Source: Pseudomonadota bacterium (GTDB lineage: Bacteria; Pseudomonadota; Alphaproteobacteria; Rhizobiales; Xanthobacteraceae). From it: DNA of 64,000 nucleotides. Below the pieces are notes generated by a model. That model was not told the DNA's origin. It did no database searches and saw nothing but the letters and a program-made list of their open reading frames with translations. Position numbers and translations under genes: made by a program. Of the stretch, positions 25,072 through 33,743 are shown one piece after another. The stretch is taken from assembly GCA_023404675.1 (NCBI GenBank), contig JAEYAW010000039.1, forward strand, positions 4,824 through 68,823, in the 5' to 3' direction. Position 1 is the first letter of the stretch. Every line of letters starts with the position of its first letter.

Positions 25072-26136
25072 ATGACGCCGGAATCCTTCAAGCTTCTGCT
25101 CCGTTCGGGGGCCAGACGGGCTGCAATGCGCGGGGTGCTGTCGGCAATCGCCGCGACGGGGGCGGGACGATGGTTTCCGGCCGCAGCCGGCCGCGCGATC
25201 ATTTTCACGCTGCATCATGTCCGGCCGGACCGTGGACAGGTCTTCGATCCGAACGCGCATCTGTCGGTGACGCCGGACTTTCTGAGCGAGGCCATCGTCG
25301 CCGCGACGGAGTGCGGCCTGCATCCGGTGCATCTGGAGGATCTGCCGGGGCTGCTGGCGCAACCTGCGGACGAGCGCCGCTTTGTCTGTTTCACGCTCGA
25401 CGACGGCTATCGCGACAATGCCGCCTTTGCCGCGCCGGTGTTTCGCAGGCACGGTGTGCCCTACACGATTTTTGTGACTCCCGGTTTCGTGACGCGCAGC
25501 CGGACGATGTGGTGGGAGACCGCAGAAGCGCTGGTGCGCGCGGTTCCGCAACTGCGGTTCGATTTCGGGCGAGGCGAGGAGGCGCTGGGCTGCACGGACG
25601 TGGCGGACAAGATGGCCGCCTTCGAGCGGCTGGTGGCCTTCGTGCAGGCGGCCGACGAGGACATGGCGGTGGCGCGGATCGACGGCGCGGCGGCCGCACA
25701 GGCGGGCATCGACGCCATGGCCATCGTCAACGACGAGATCATGACGGCCGATGAATTGCGCGTTTTGAGCGAAGGCGATCCGCTGGTCCGGCTCGGCGCG
25801 CACACGATGACCCATCCGGCGCTGGCGCGGGTCAGCGAGGACCGCCTGCGGCACGAACTGATCCATTCGGCGGCGCAGATCGCGGTCTATTGCGACCGCG
25901 TTCCGCTGGCGCTGGCCTATCCCTACGGCAGTCCGGCGGCGGTGGGCGAGCGGGAGCAGCGCGTCGCGGCGGAACTCGGCTTCTCGGTCGCCGTCACCAC
26001 TCAGCCCGGGGTTCTGACCACGGACAGCCTGCGCCGGCCGACTGCATGGCCGCGCGTCTCGCTGAACGGTCACTTCCAGAAGGCACGCTATGTGCGGGCT
26101 CTCGCCAGCGGGCTGCCGTTCCGGCTTCGTGGCTGA
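25072..26136 (+). CDS. Polysaccharide deacetylase (NodB-like)
   Basis: Carbohydrate esterase 4 family enzyme expected to remove N- or O-acetyl groups from a glycan; about 354 residues. The NodB motif 1 is FTLDDGYRDN with D110 (base) and D111 (metal), motif 2 is HTMTHPAL with H244 and H248 (metal), and LAYPYG resembles motif 3. An insertion of about 80 residues rich in Ala/Glu lies between motifs 1 and 2. Hydrophobic N-terminus is weak, so export is uncertain. GGGGAG stands four bases before ATG 25072, preferred to 25030. Many relatives lie in polysaccharide export loci, but none is adjacent here. Confidence 0.9.
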   Translation: MTPESFKLLLRSGARRAAMRGVLSAIAATGAGRWFPAAAGRAIIFTLHHVRPDRGQVFDPNAHLSVTPDFLSEAIVAATECGLHPVHLEDLPGLLAQPADERRFVCFTLDDGYRDNAAFAAPVFRRHGVPYTIFVTPGFVTRSRTMWWETAEALVRAVPQLRFDFGRGEEALGCTDVADKMAAFERLVAFVQAADEDMAVARIDGAAAAQAGIDAMAIVNDEIMTADELRVLSEGDPLVRLGAHTMTHPALARVSEDRLRHELIHSAAQIAVYCDRVPLALAYPYGSPAAVGEREQRVAAELGFSVAVTTQPGVLTTDSLRRPTAWPRVSLNGHFQKARYVRALASGLPFRLRG

Positions 26137-26288
26137 TCGGCGGCAGCGCCGGAACCGAAACCGTGGGCGCGCATTAACCGTCCTGGCAGACGGCCGGGAC
26201 CGTGCAGGCCGGTTTTCTGTCATCGGCGGTAATTTTGTGCGCGTCTCCGCTGTCTGGTCCGGGGGCGGCGTTTGTGGAGAGGTCGCAT

Positions 26289-27290
26289 ATGGCTCCGCGT
26301 GCGAACTGGAAGGGCTTTCTGCGCCTGTCGCTCGTGACCTGTCCGGTCGCGCTGTTTCCCGCGACCTCGGAGAGCGAGAAGGTCAGCTTCAACCAGATCA
26401 ACCGCAAGACCGGCAACCGGATCAGGTATCTGAAGGTCGATGCGGAGACCGGCGACGAGGTCGAGGCCGCCGACATCATGAAGGGCTACAAGGTCGACAC
26501 CGATCAGTACATCGAGGTGACGCCGGACGAGATCGAGGCGATCCTGCCCGAGTCCGGCCATACCATCGAGATCGACCAGTTCGTTCCCAAGCAGGAGATC
26601 GACGATCTCTATCTGATGCGTCCGTATTACATCGTGCCGGACGGCAAGGTGGGGCACGATGCCTACGCCGTGATCCGCGACACCATCAAGGCGATGGACA
26701 AGGTGGCGCTGGCGCGTCTCGTGCTCACCAACCGCGAGCATGTCATCGCGCTGCAGCCGCGCGGCAAGGGACTGGTCGGCATTCTGCTGCGCTATCCATA
26801 CGAGGTGCGCGACGAGCATGACTATTTTGACGACATTCAGGACGTGAAGGTCACGAGGGAGATGCTCGATCTTGCCCGCCATATCGTCGAGAGCAAGTCC
26901 GCGCATTTCGCACCTGAAGATTTCAAGGACGAGTACGAGAGCGCGCTGATCGACCTGATCAACCGCAAGAATGCGGGGCAACCCATGCCCAAGGCGAAGC
27001 CGCGTCAGGAAGGCAATGTCATCAGCCTGATGGATGCGCTGCGCCGCAGCCTTGGGAAGGGAGACGACGCGTCGTCTGCCGTCAAGGCGGATGCGCCGGC
27101 CGGGAAGAAGAAGGCTCCGGCCAAAGGCCGCAAGACTTCCCGCAAGCGTGTGGAGGGGCAGCGCGAGATGCTGCTGCCGATCTCGGGGAAGGGCGCAGCC
27201 AGGGAGGCTTCGTCGGCGAAGGCTCCCGTCTCCAAAACGCCGGCGCGCAAGGCGTCTGCGAAGTCCGGCCGGCAGCGCAAGGCCGGTTAG
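26289..27290 (+). CDS. ku: Ku protein, non-homologous end joining
   Basis: Bacterial Ku binds DNA ends as a homodimer and recruits ligase LigD for double-strand break repair. The 333 residues include the core (about 1-265) with the typical start MAPRANWKGFLRLSLVTCPV and RHIVESK-type bridge segment near 195, plus a long Lys/Ala/Ser-rich C-terminal tail (about 275-333) known in the family to aid DNA binding and LigD contact. GGAGAGG precedes ATG 26289. No ligD or second ku copy is in the window; rhizobia often carry several ku genes elsewhere. Confidence 0.96.
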   Translation: MAPRANWKGFLRLSLVTCPVALFPATSESEKVSFNQINRKTGNRIRYLKVDAETGDEVEAADIMKGYKVDTDQYIEVTPDEIEAILPESGHTIEIDQFVPKQEIDDLYLMRPYYIVPDGKVGHDAYAVIRDTIKAMDKVALARLVLTNREHVIALQPRGKGLVGILLRYPYEVRDEHDYFDDIQDVKVTREMLDLARHIVESKSAHFAPEDFKDEYESALIDLINRKNAGQPMPKAKPRQEGNVISLMDALRRSLGKGDDASSAVKADAPAGKKKAPAKGRKTSRKRVEGQREMLLPISGKGAAREASSAKAPVSKTPARKASAKSGRQRKAG

Positions 27291-27435
27291 CGCGTGATTT
27301 GTCCACAGGAGTCTGCTTGCCGCCTGACTGTTGGGCGTGGGCGGAGCGGTGTCTGGCCTGATAATGCAGCGGGAATCGCGGTTGTCCCGGTGAGTTGCGC
27401 CGAGATCGCTGGGCGGAGCGGCATCAGACGGACCG

Positions 27436-27792
27436 ATGATGGCCATCACGATTTTCGGCATCAAGAATTGCGACACGATGAAAAAGGCGCGCACCTGGCT
27501 CGACGCCGCCGGGATAGCCTACGCCTTTCATGACTATAAAGTCTCCGGTATCGATCGCGCCCATCTCGACCGCTGGAGCAAGGCGGTTGGTTGGGAGGTC
27601 CTGCTCAACAAGGCCGGCACCACGTTCCGCAAACTCGATGACGCCGACAAGCAGGATCTGACCAAGGCCAGGGCGCTGGCGTTGATGATCGCCCATCCGT
27701 CGCTGATCAAGCGCCCCGTCGTGGAGCGCGGCGAGGATGTTCTTGTCGGTTTCAAGCCGGAGGCCTATCAGCAGTTCTTCCGGCAAGGATGA
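27436..27792 (+). CDS. ArsC-family thioredoxin-fold protein (YffB-like)
   Basis: 118 residues of the ArsC/Spx superfamily. The single redox cysteine is in FGIKNCDTMKKAR near residue 12, as in E. coli YffB, a glutathione-dependent thiol reductase; the ArsC arginines needed for arsenate reduction are not all obvious. The C-terminal segment MIAHPSLIKRPVVERG is a strong family match. ATG 27436 is followed at once by another ATG (27439). Isolated gene after ku. A role in arsenate resistance is possible but not supported by neighbours. Confidence 0.88.
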   Translation: MMAITIFGIKNCDTMKKARTWLDAAGIAYAFHDYKVSGIDRAHLDRWSKAVGWEVLLNKAGTTFRKLDDADKQDLTKARALALMIAHPSLIKRPVVERGEDVLVGFKPEAYQQFFRQG

Positions 27793-27839
27793 TCGCTCCT
27801 CGCCGCTCCGCCAGCGAGGTCGGTGTAACTGAGCTGACT

Positions 27840-27971
27840 TTATCGCGACGCGGTCGTGACCGCCGTCGATGTCGATCCCCGCACCACGCCGCCGTCATCG
27901 ATGAACTCGAAATAGACCCGATCGCCGGACGGGTTGGCGGGAATGTCGCGGAGGAATCCGGGGTTCGCAAT
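27840..27971 (-). CDS. Candidate 43-codon gene with non-standard start
   Basis: On the minus strand, an open stretch reads IANPGFLRDIPANPSGDRVY then FEFIDDGGVVRGSTSTAVTTASR before TAA at 27842-27840. The composition, codon bias and amphipathic pattern look like a genuine small protein. An in-frame TAA lies just upstream, and the only possible initiator is ATT at 27971-27969. AAAGGAGG stands about 13 bases before it. Either it uses an ATT start, or a point change (ATG to ATT) has silenced it. No family known. It is opposite and downstream of the YffB-like gene and next to tRNA-Gly. Confidence 0.4.
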   Translation of the reverse strand: MANPGFLRDIPANPSGDRVYFEFIDDGGVVRGSTSTAVTTASR

Positions 27972-28048
27972 AGGTGTTTATATACCTCCTTTCGGGGTGT
28001 CATTCGCCGTTGCAATCGGGCCGCCGCCGTTGCATACCAAGCGCCTGC

Positions 28049-28122
28049 GCGGGTGTAGCTCAATGGTAGAGCAGCAGCCTTCCAAGCTGAATACGAGGGT
28101 TCGATTCCCTTCACCCGCTCCA
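28049..28122 (+). tRNA. tRNA-Gly (anticodon TCC)
   Basis: GCGGGTG acceptor strand pairs with CACCCGC, D-arm GCTCAATGGTAGAGC, anticodon loop CTTCCAA giving TCC, and T-arm GAGGGTTCGATTCCCTT. Discriminator T and encoded CCA end at 28122. The gene is 74 bases long. Confidence 0.96.
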
Positions 28123-28241
28123 GCTTTTCCTCGGAAGATCAAAACACCGGACGGGGCGGTCGCCTGCCGCCGCGTACGGCCATGTGTTGACCTTATCATG
28201 TTTGGGGACACGAGATTCCCGCGTTGCAGCTTTTTGTCGGG

Positions 28242-28262
28242 ACAACGTGTGGTACACGTTGT
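28242..28262. promoter_or_regulatory. Perfect 8+8 bp inverted repeat, possible operator
   Basis: ACAACGTG and CACGTTGT flank a TGGTA spacer, about 180 bases before the membrane protein at 28435. No T-tract follows, so it is more operator-like than terminator-like. The regulator is unknown; the surrounding 310-base gap after tRNA-Gly holds no other clear gene. Confidence 0.4.
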
Positions 28263-28434
28263 TTCGATTTCAAAGAATCGCGTTTCCTCGAGTTATATCC
28301 CCTCCAATTTCCAAAACTGATCGCGTTCGTGGTCTCCTCCCCGATCCGGGGCGTGAGGTCATGCGGCCTGTTTGGGAGGAGGGATGCCCTCGGGCGAGAT
28401 GCGGCTCGCGGTCAGGTGAGCAAGCTGACGTCGG

Positions 28435-28995
28435 ATGCGCCGTATGAGGACAATCTGGGGAGTGGCTGTCGGGATTTTCCTGCTGGTCCTGGTTGGCCCG
28501 GTTCGGGCGGAGGCGGCCGAGACCCTCCGGTCGAAGCAGGATATTTTCAGAACGTCATCCGCGGCTCTCGGCGACAGATGGACTGCACTGTCCACTGCCG
28601 AGATGGTTGCGGCTTACGTGGAAAGAGCGATCCCCTTCCGAAGCTGGATCCACATCTGTCATGCGATTCGTTCGGATCGGCAGTTCGGTTTCCTGATGGG
28701 AAGTTGTCTCGAACGACAACGCGTTTTTCTTCAGCAAATTCCGGTTGTCGCGTTTGAGGAGGCTTATCGGACCGCGCTCGATCGGCTGTGGGACAGCAAT
28801 CCACTGGATGCGATCAAGTTCGCTCACGACATGCAGTGGCAACGGCATGACGACGTCGTTCGCGACGATGCGATATCGATCGCGCAGATTGGCTTGGCTG
28901 TGATCGTCGTAATCGGGTTTATCGTTGCCGCGATCTATTTCAGTCTGAGGGTGCGTAGGCGTCAGAGACGCCATGCGGCTTTGCTCGGCGGATAG
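28435..28995 (+). CDS. Exported, C-terminally membrane-anchored protein of unknown function
   Basis: 186 residues, family not recognised. A signal peptide covers about 1-27 (IWGVAVGIFLLVLVGPVRAEA). The middle has CHAI and GSC, two cysteines about 16 residues apart that could form a disulfide, within a helical segment that recalls Rap1a/Tai-type periplasmic proteins only in length and cysteine spacing. A hydrophobic segment at about 152-173 (IGLAVIVVIGFIVAAIYFSL) is followed by an Arg-rich tail, giving a C-terminal anchor. ATG 28444 is an alternative start; neither has a strong ribosome-binding site. It lies after a palindrome and tRNA-Gly. Confidence 0.65.
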   Translation: MRRMRTIWGVAVGIFLLVLVGPVRAEAAETLRSKQDIFRTSSAALGDRWTALSTAEMVAAYVERAIPFRSWIHICHAIRSDRQFGFLMGSCLERQRVFLQQIPVVAFEEAYRTALDRLWDSNPLDAIKFAHDMQWQRHDDVVRDDAISIAQIGLAVIVVIGFIVAAIYFSLRVRRRQRRHAALLGG

Positions 28996-29028
28996 CGGCA
29001 AGACATCGTTCTCAGAGAATGCGTTTTC

Positions 29029-30204
29029 TCAGAGAATCCGCTTCGCCCCCGGAATTTTCCTCAGGGCTGCGGTCGTTGCCCAGCTCAGCGGAAGCGCCAG
29101 CAGGAACACCACCGTGGCCTTGGCGATGGCCGGCCAGTTCATGTCGTAAAGCCAGTACTGCAGCCAGAGCACGAAGGGATAGTGGACAAGGAAGATGCCG
29201 TAGGCATCGTTCTGAAGCGCGTCGAGCAGATTGAACTGCGTCGTCATGAAGCGCAGGAAGAATCCAAGGATCGCAAACATGATCGCGGCGCTGAAGATCA
29301 CGAAGACGAGGCCGTAAACGGCTTCGTACCAGTCGGGCAGCATGTCGGGATTACCGAGGATACCGCGCTTGATGTAGATCAGCACCCACAGCAGCGTGTA
29401 CGGAATGGCCGCGAATGCCGCCCAGGTGAACCAGTTGGCCGCAAGGCGGCCATCGGGTGCGATCAGTCCGCGATCGGTATTGAGCGCGCCGATCCCGGCT
29501 CCGAAGAAGAAGTAGGTCGCATAGAGCCAGACGCGGCTGGTCTGCACGGAGAACGGTCCGAATTCGAACCAGTCGGTGGGGCCGTAGTAGACGCGCAGGG
29601 GAACGTAGACCAGCGCGGTGACCGCGACCATCACGAGGAAGAAGACGATCGGCCGGTTGTGGCCGCGCGTCGAAAGCCGGTTGATCGGCTCGATGACAGT
29701 CGGTTCGAGTCGGAAGATCACGCCCGCGAACACGTCGAACAGCAGCAGAACCCAGGTAAACCAGATCGGTCCGCTGGGCCACGGCCCGACCGTGATCATC
29801 CGCCACCAGTAGGCGGCGAAGCTGATGTCCTCCTGGCGCAGCGCGATCGCGTAGTACGCGATGGGGATGACCGTGAAGGCGCAGATCACGAACGGCACGC
29901 CGAGCCGCAGCAGGCGGTCGTGGGTGAAGGCGCCCGGCACCTTGTGGGCGAGGCTCGGCCAGACGAACAGACCAGACAGGAAGAAGAACACCGCCATGAA
30001 GAAACTGTCGGTGGCGAGCACGATGACGTCGAAGCCGATCCACGAGGCGGGATCGGTGTGACCGAAATGGGTGTAGGGGATCACCGAGTGGTGGACCAGC
30101 ACCACCAGTGTCAGGAAGGTTCGCGCCCGGTCGAGCGCAAGATTGCGTGACGTCTTCGGAGGCTGCGGGACGGATTTGTCGGTCGGGTAGGGAACCAGGA
30201 CCAT
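29029..30204 (-). CDS. Acyltransferase 3 family membrane protein
   Basis: 391 residues with about ten membrane segments, an integral-membrane O-acyltransferase of the OafA/nodX/OpgC type that modifies sugars or small secreted molecules. The key histidine near the start is seen in LDRARTFLTLVVLVHHSVIP, followed by an FFMAVFFFLSGLFV segment and the conserved R in HDRLLRLGVPF. The frame is open from 30276, but the family normally begins just before the first helix; ATG 30204 (MVLVPYPTDKS) is chosen, with no strong ribosome-binding site. It stands alone between convergent and divergent neighbours, so the substrate is unknown. Confidence 0.85.
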   Translation of the reverse strand: MVLVPYPTDKSVPQPPKTSRNLALDRARTFLTLVVLVHHSVIPYTHFGHTDPASWIGFDVIVLATDSFFMAVFFFLSGLFVWPSLAHKVPGAFTHDRLLRLGVPFVICAFTVIPIAYYAIALRQEDISFAAYWWRMITVGPWPSGPIWFTWVLLLFDVFAGVIFRLEPTVIEPINRLSTRGHNRPIVFFLVMVAVTALVYVPLRVYYGPTDWFEFGPFSVQTSRVWLYATYFFFGAGIGALNTDRGLIAPDGRLAANWFTWAAFAAIPYTLLWVLIYIKRGILGNPDMLPDWYEAVYGLVFVIFSAAIMFAILGFFLRFMTTQFNLLDALQNDAYGIFLVHYPFVLWLQYWLYDMNWPAIAKATVVFLLALPLSWATTAALRKIPGAKRIL

Positions 30205-30379
30205 CGCAATGCTCGCCGTCTCTGTAATCCATGCGGGCCGGCAAGCCAACGATGACGGCCGGCGGGCCTGTCGCATCGGTTCTTAGCAGCCGAGTATGGA
30301 ACCAGTGTTGCCGGGCGTTCTCCGGAACGCAAGAGAGCCGTCTGCGGCGGATTGGCCGATATCCGCCGCGAAAGCGACG

Positions 30380-30739
30380 TCACGGTATGGGTTCGATGGC
30401 AACGAGGTCGGGATAGAAGGCGAGATAACCGGCGATGGCCTGCACTGCCGGATAGGGCGTCTCGTAGCTCCACACCGCGTTGTCCAGCGCGCGATCCGAA
30501 GTCCGGATCGAGAAGTAGCTGGCGTCGCCCTTGTACGGACAGCGGGTCGTGTGATCGGTGCGCGTCAGGCGCGTCATATCCACGTCCGCCCGAGGAATGT
30601 AGTGAACGGGCGAATAGCTCGCCTCACGAAGGGTCAGGGCATTCGCCGTCTCGGCCAGCACAAGGCCGTCCACGCTGACGCGGATACGTTGCTGGGCCGG
30701 TGCGATGGTGATCGGATGGTCGGGGCCGGGGATTTTCAT
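30380..30739 (-). CDS. DUF427 domain protein
   Basis: 119 residues matching DUF427 (PF04248), a small beta-tent fold of unknown function common in bacteria and fungi. Recognisable parts are VDGLVLAETANALTLREA, PVHYIPRADVDM and the hallmark CPYKGDASYFSI, then a C-terminal AGYLAFYPDLV. ATG 30739 (MKIPGPDHPI) is the natural start; the open frame beyond it overlaps the bolA promoter region. It is divergent from bolA by 215 bases. Confidence 0.9.
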   Translation of the reverse strand: MKIPGPDHPITIAPAQQRIRVSVDGLVLAETANALTLREASYSPVHYIPRADVDMTRLTRTDHTTRCPYKGDASYFSIRTSDRALDNAVWSYETPYPAVQAIAGYLAFYPDLVAIEPIP

Positions 30740-30954
30740 GGCTGGCGTCCTCTGATCGAATTCCCATATGGCGCGGGCGGAGCCGCGCGCGTGAAGTTTG
30801 CCGGTGCGGGAGCCCGCTGGTGCGACGTTTTGCAAAGTGCGAAGCTTGAGGAACGATTTGCAGATGGCCCGATGCCGGTCATATTTGCGCCTGTTCCATG
30901 GTCGATCCCTGAGATTCGATCGGACCGGGCGACGTTGCGAGAGGAGAGACTTGG

Positions 30955-31191
30955 ATGCCGATGGATGCCCGCGATATTGAAAGCATGATCAAGGCGGCGC
31001 TGCCCGATGCCGAGGTGACGATCCGTGATCTCGCGGGAGACGGCGATCACTACGCTGCGACGGTCATCTCGGAGGCCTTTCGCGGCAAGAGCCGGGTTCA
31101 GCAGCATCAGATCGTCTATCAGGCCCTCAAGGGGCAGATGGGCGGCGTGCTGCATGCACTGGCGCTTCAGACCGGCGTCCCTGCGTCCTGA
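30955..31191 (+). CDS. bolA: BolA family protein
   Basis: 78 residues with the BolA class II-like fold (IESMIKAALPDAEVTIRDL, GDGDHYAATVISEAFRGKS, VQQHQIVYQALKG). BolA proteins pair with monothiol glutaredoxins through a shared [2Fe-2S] cluster bound by a conserved His and the glutaredoxin Cys, acting in iron regulation and cluster delivery. Such a glutaredoxin gene is at 33744, but the ergothioneine operon on the other strand lies between. GAGAGGAGAG is just upstream of ATG 30955. An 8-bp palindrome (31193-31209) directly follows the stop. Confidence 0.94.
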   Translation: MPMDARDIESMIKAALPDAEVTIRDLAGDGDHYAATVISEAFRGKSRVQQHQIVYQALKGQMGGVLHALALQTGVPAS

Positions 31192-31251
31192 CCAGGCGCA
31201 TTGCGCCTGCGCGGCAGGGAGCGGCGAGGTCCCCGGCTTCATCATTTCCGG

Positions 31252-32220
31252 TCAGGCCGCGCGAAGCGCGGATACGGAAAACAGCCCGGCCTTGTCGCGC
31301 CAGACGCTCCCAATGCTCCAGCCAGCCCCCTCGACCAGAGCCTTCAGCCGCAAATCGCTGAACTTGTAACTGTTTTCCGTATGGATGCTTTCGCCGGCCC
31401 GGAATGCGAAGGTCTGGCCGAGAATCCGGACTTTCTGCGGCCTGCGGCTGATCAGGTGCATCTCGACGCGATGCCGCTCCCGGTTGTAGACGGCGCGATG
31501 GCAGAAGGCCGACAGATCGAAATTGCCGCCGAGTTCGCGATTGATGCGGCTCAGCAGGTTGAGGTCGAATTGCGCGGTCACCCCTTCAGCGTCGTTGTAG
31601 GCGGCCTGCAGGATGGCGTCGTCCTTTTCGAGATCGGCTCCGAGAATCATCCACGCTCCCCGGCCCAGGATCGAGCGCGCGTTGGCGAGAAACCGGCTGG
31701 CTTCGTGCGGATCGAAGTTGCCGATGGTCGAGCCGGGGAAGAAGCCGACCTTGGTCATGCCGCTTACGGCTGATGGCAGGGCAAATGGCGCCGTGAAGTC
31801 GGCAACCACCGGATGGACCGGCAGGTCGGGAAAGTCGGCACGCAGCGCGGCAGCCTCACTCTCCAGAAAGTCGCCGGAGATGTCGACCGGCACATAGGCG
31901 CCGAACCGGCAGCGCTCCAGCAGAATACGGATTTTGGTCGTGGAGCCTGCTCCGAATTCCACCAGCGCGGAGCCTCGGGGAAACAGTTGCGCGATGTCGT
32001 CGGCATGGTCGCGCAGGATGCCGAGTTCGGTTCGTGTCGGATAGTATTCGGGAAGCCGGGTGATCTTTTCAAACAATTGCGAGCCGGCGGTGTCGTAGAA
32101 ATACTTCGGCGACAGCCGTTTCGGCGTTTCCGACAGGCCATCCACAACGTCGGACGCGAAGGCGGTTGTGCGCTCGTCGAGTTTGGCCGAGCGGGCGATG
32201 GACGCCACATGCGCATTCAT
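31252..32220 (-). CDS. egtD: L-histidine N-alpha-methyltransferase, ergothioneine synthesis
   Basis: Trimethylates histidine to hercynine using three SAM, the first step of ergothioneine synthesis. 322 residues, normal for EgtD. SAM motif I is EFGAGSTTK at 88-96; PKYFYDTAGSQLFEKITRLP and EYYPTRTE precede it as in all EgtD proteins, and GSTIGNFDP and the C-terminal FHTENS-like SIHTENSYKF segment (histidine-binding) are present. ATG 32220 is the family start. The stop of egtB is 32 bases upstream, so egtB-egtD form one operon. No egtA, egtC or egtE is in the window. Confidence 0.96.
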   Translation of the reverse strand: MNAHVASIARSAKLDERTTAFASDVVDGLSETPKRLSPKYFYDTAGSQLFEKITRLPEYYPTRTELGILRDHADDIAQLFPRGSALVEFGAGSTTKIRILLERCRFGAYVPVDISGDFLESEAAALRADFPDLPVHPVVADFTAPFALPSAVSGMTKVGFFPGSTIGNFDPHEASRFLANARSILGRGAWMILGADLEKDDAILQAAYNDAEGVTAQFDLNLLSRINRELGGNFDLSAFCHRAVYNRERHRVEMHLISRRPQKVRILGQTFAFRAGESIHTENSYKFSDLRLKALVEGAGWSIGSVWRDKAGLFSVSALRAA

Positions 32221-32252
32221 GGGTGCACTCCGAATGGTCCTCGCCGGGCTGA

Positions 32253-33488
32253 TCAGCCCGCGTAGTCGGCGAGGCGCAGGCCGGTGAATTGCCAGCGGTG
32301 ATGGGGATAGAAGAAATTCCGGTAGGTGAGGCGGCTGTGACCTTCGGGCGTGGCGAGCGAGGAGCCGCGCAGCACCAGCTGGTTCACCATGAACTTCCCG
32401 TTGTATTCGCCGAGCGCCCCCTCGACGGCGCGGTAGCCGGGATAGGGAGCATAGGCGCTTCGCGTCCACTGCCAGACGATACCGAACGCACCGTTGAGGT
32501 GTCCGGTGCGCGCAGCGACCTCCCATTCCATCTCGGTGGGAAGATGCTTGCCAGCCCATCGCGCATAGGCGTCGGCCTCATAATAGCTGACGTGGCAGAC
32601 GGGGGCGTCCGGATCGACGGGGCGGATGCCGCCGAGCGTCACGACGTGCCATTTTCCGTCGATCTGCCGCCAATGGCCGGGAGCCTGCCAGTCTTCGCGG
32701 CTGGCTGCGGCGAAACCGTCCATCAGCCACAGCGTCGGCGTGCGGTAGCCGCCGTCGGCCATGAAGGCGAGCCAGTCGCCATTTGTGACGAGATCGCGCG
32801 CGATCTTCACGGGGCCGACGAGCGCGCGATGCGCGGGCTCCTCGTTGTCGAAGTGAAAGCCCTCGCCCGGGTGGCCGATCGTATGAATGCCTTCCGTCAG
32901 ATCGAGGGTGTCTTTCGTCCGGGTTGAGGCGGGCGGCTGCCAGTTCGTATCGTAAGCGGGCGGGATCGGGTTCTGCGCAAAGGCGTGCAGAATGTCGGTG
33001 AGCAGCAATTCCTGATGCTGTTGCTCGTGGTTGAGGCCGACCTCCATCAGCGGGGCGATGTTCGCCAGCAGTGTCTCGTCCGCCTCCGTCAGAAAGGCGT
33101 CCATCGCCGCGTCCACATAGGCGCGATAGGCGGCGATCTCTCCTGCGCCGGGGCGGGTGAGGAGGCCACGCTGGTCGCGCGCATGACGGGGGCCCGCCGA
33201 CACATAGTACGAGTTGAACAGGAATGCGTAGTCCGGATGGAACACCTTATAGCCCGGCGCGTGGGGGCCGAGCAGAAACTGCTCGAAGAACCATGTCGTG
33301 TGCGCGCAATGCCACTTCGTCGGGCTCGCATCGGGCATCGACTGCACGACCTGGTCTTCCGGCGACAGCGGGCTGGCGCGCCGCCCCGTCTCCGAGCGCA
33401 CGGCTCGATACCGCGTGCGCAGGCCGGAACGAAGACGGCCGGGCGGGGGATCGTCGGAGGCGGCGGGGCGGGGGGCTGTGAGGGCCAA
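32253..33488 (-). CDS. egtB: Hercynine oxygenase (EgtB), ergothioneine synthesis
   Basis: Non-haem iron enzyme joining hercynine to a thiol (gamma-glutamylcysteine or cysteine) as sulfoxide, about 411 residues. The DinB-like part (about 25-190) holds the iron ligands: a histidine in KWHCAHTTWFFEQF (H63) and the pair H154/H158 in NHEQQHQELL. The C-terminal formylglycine-enzyme-like domain (about 215-411) includes PVCHVSYYEADAYARWAGKH, EWEVAARTG, WQWTRSAY and FFYPHHRWQFTGLRLA. A TTG start at 33488, seven bases after CTGGAG, is preferred over frames to 33866. Thiol choice between EgtB types is not clear from sequence. Confidence 0.93.
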   Translation of the reverse strand: MALTAPRPAASDDPPPGRLRSGLRTRYRAVRSETGRRASPLSPEDQVVQSMPDASPTKWHCAHTTWFFEQFLLGPHAPGYKVFHPDYAFLFNSYYVSAGPRHARDQRGLLTRPGAGEIAAYRAYVDAAMDAFLTEADETLLANIAPLMEVGLNHEQQHQELLLTDILHAFAQNPIPPAYDTNWQPPASTRTKDTLDLTEGIHTIGHPGEGFHFDNEEPAHRALVGPVKIARDLVTNGDWLAFMADGGYRTPTLWLMDGFAAASREDWQAPGHWRQIDGKWHVVTLGGIRPVDPDAPVCHVSYYEADAYARWAGKHLPTEMEWEVAARTGHLNGAFGIVWQWTRSAYAPYPGYRAVEGALGEYNGKFMVNQLVLRGSSLATPEGHSRLTYRNFFYPHHRWQFTGLRLADYAG

Positions 33489-33743
33489 GGATATCTCCAG
33501 CTTTTGAAGAGGAGAACGTGTTTCCGCTCGGCCTGTTCCGTAAAACACTGGCCCACGAAAGTCGCCCGTAAATAGGAAATTTCCCCTGCTCCGCAACCCA
33601 TCAGGGTAGCTGGGGTGATTTCTCCCATTTTCCAGTGGGATGGCGCCGCAAATCGGGCTATCTATATATTCAACATCAGAACGGCTGCGGGACTGCGCCG
33701 TCAGCGGTTTCGAGTGGCCTTCGCCGCTCGCAGGGAAAAAGCC

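Noticed and set aside
27752..28114. 120-codon minus-strand frame across tRNA-Gly
   Set aside because: Reads through a tRNA gene; the real minus-strand signal here is in another frame (27840-27971).
31193..31209. CAGGCGCA-T-TGCGCCTG palindrome after bolA
   Set aside because: Perfect but short-looped and without T-tract; could be a weak terminator, not enough support for a feature.
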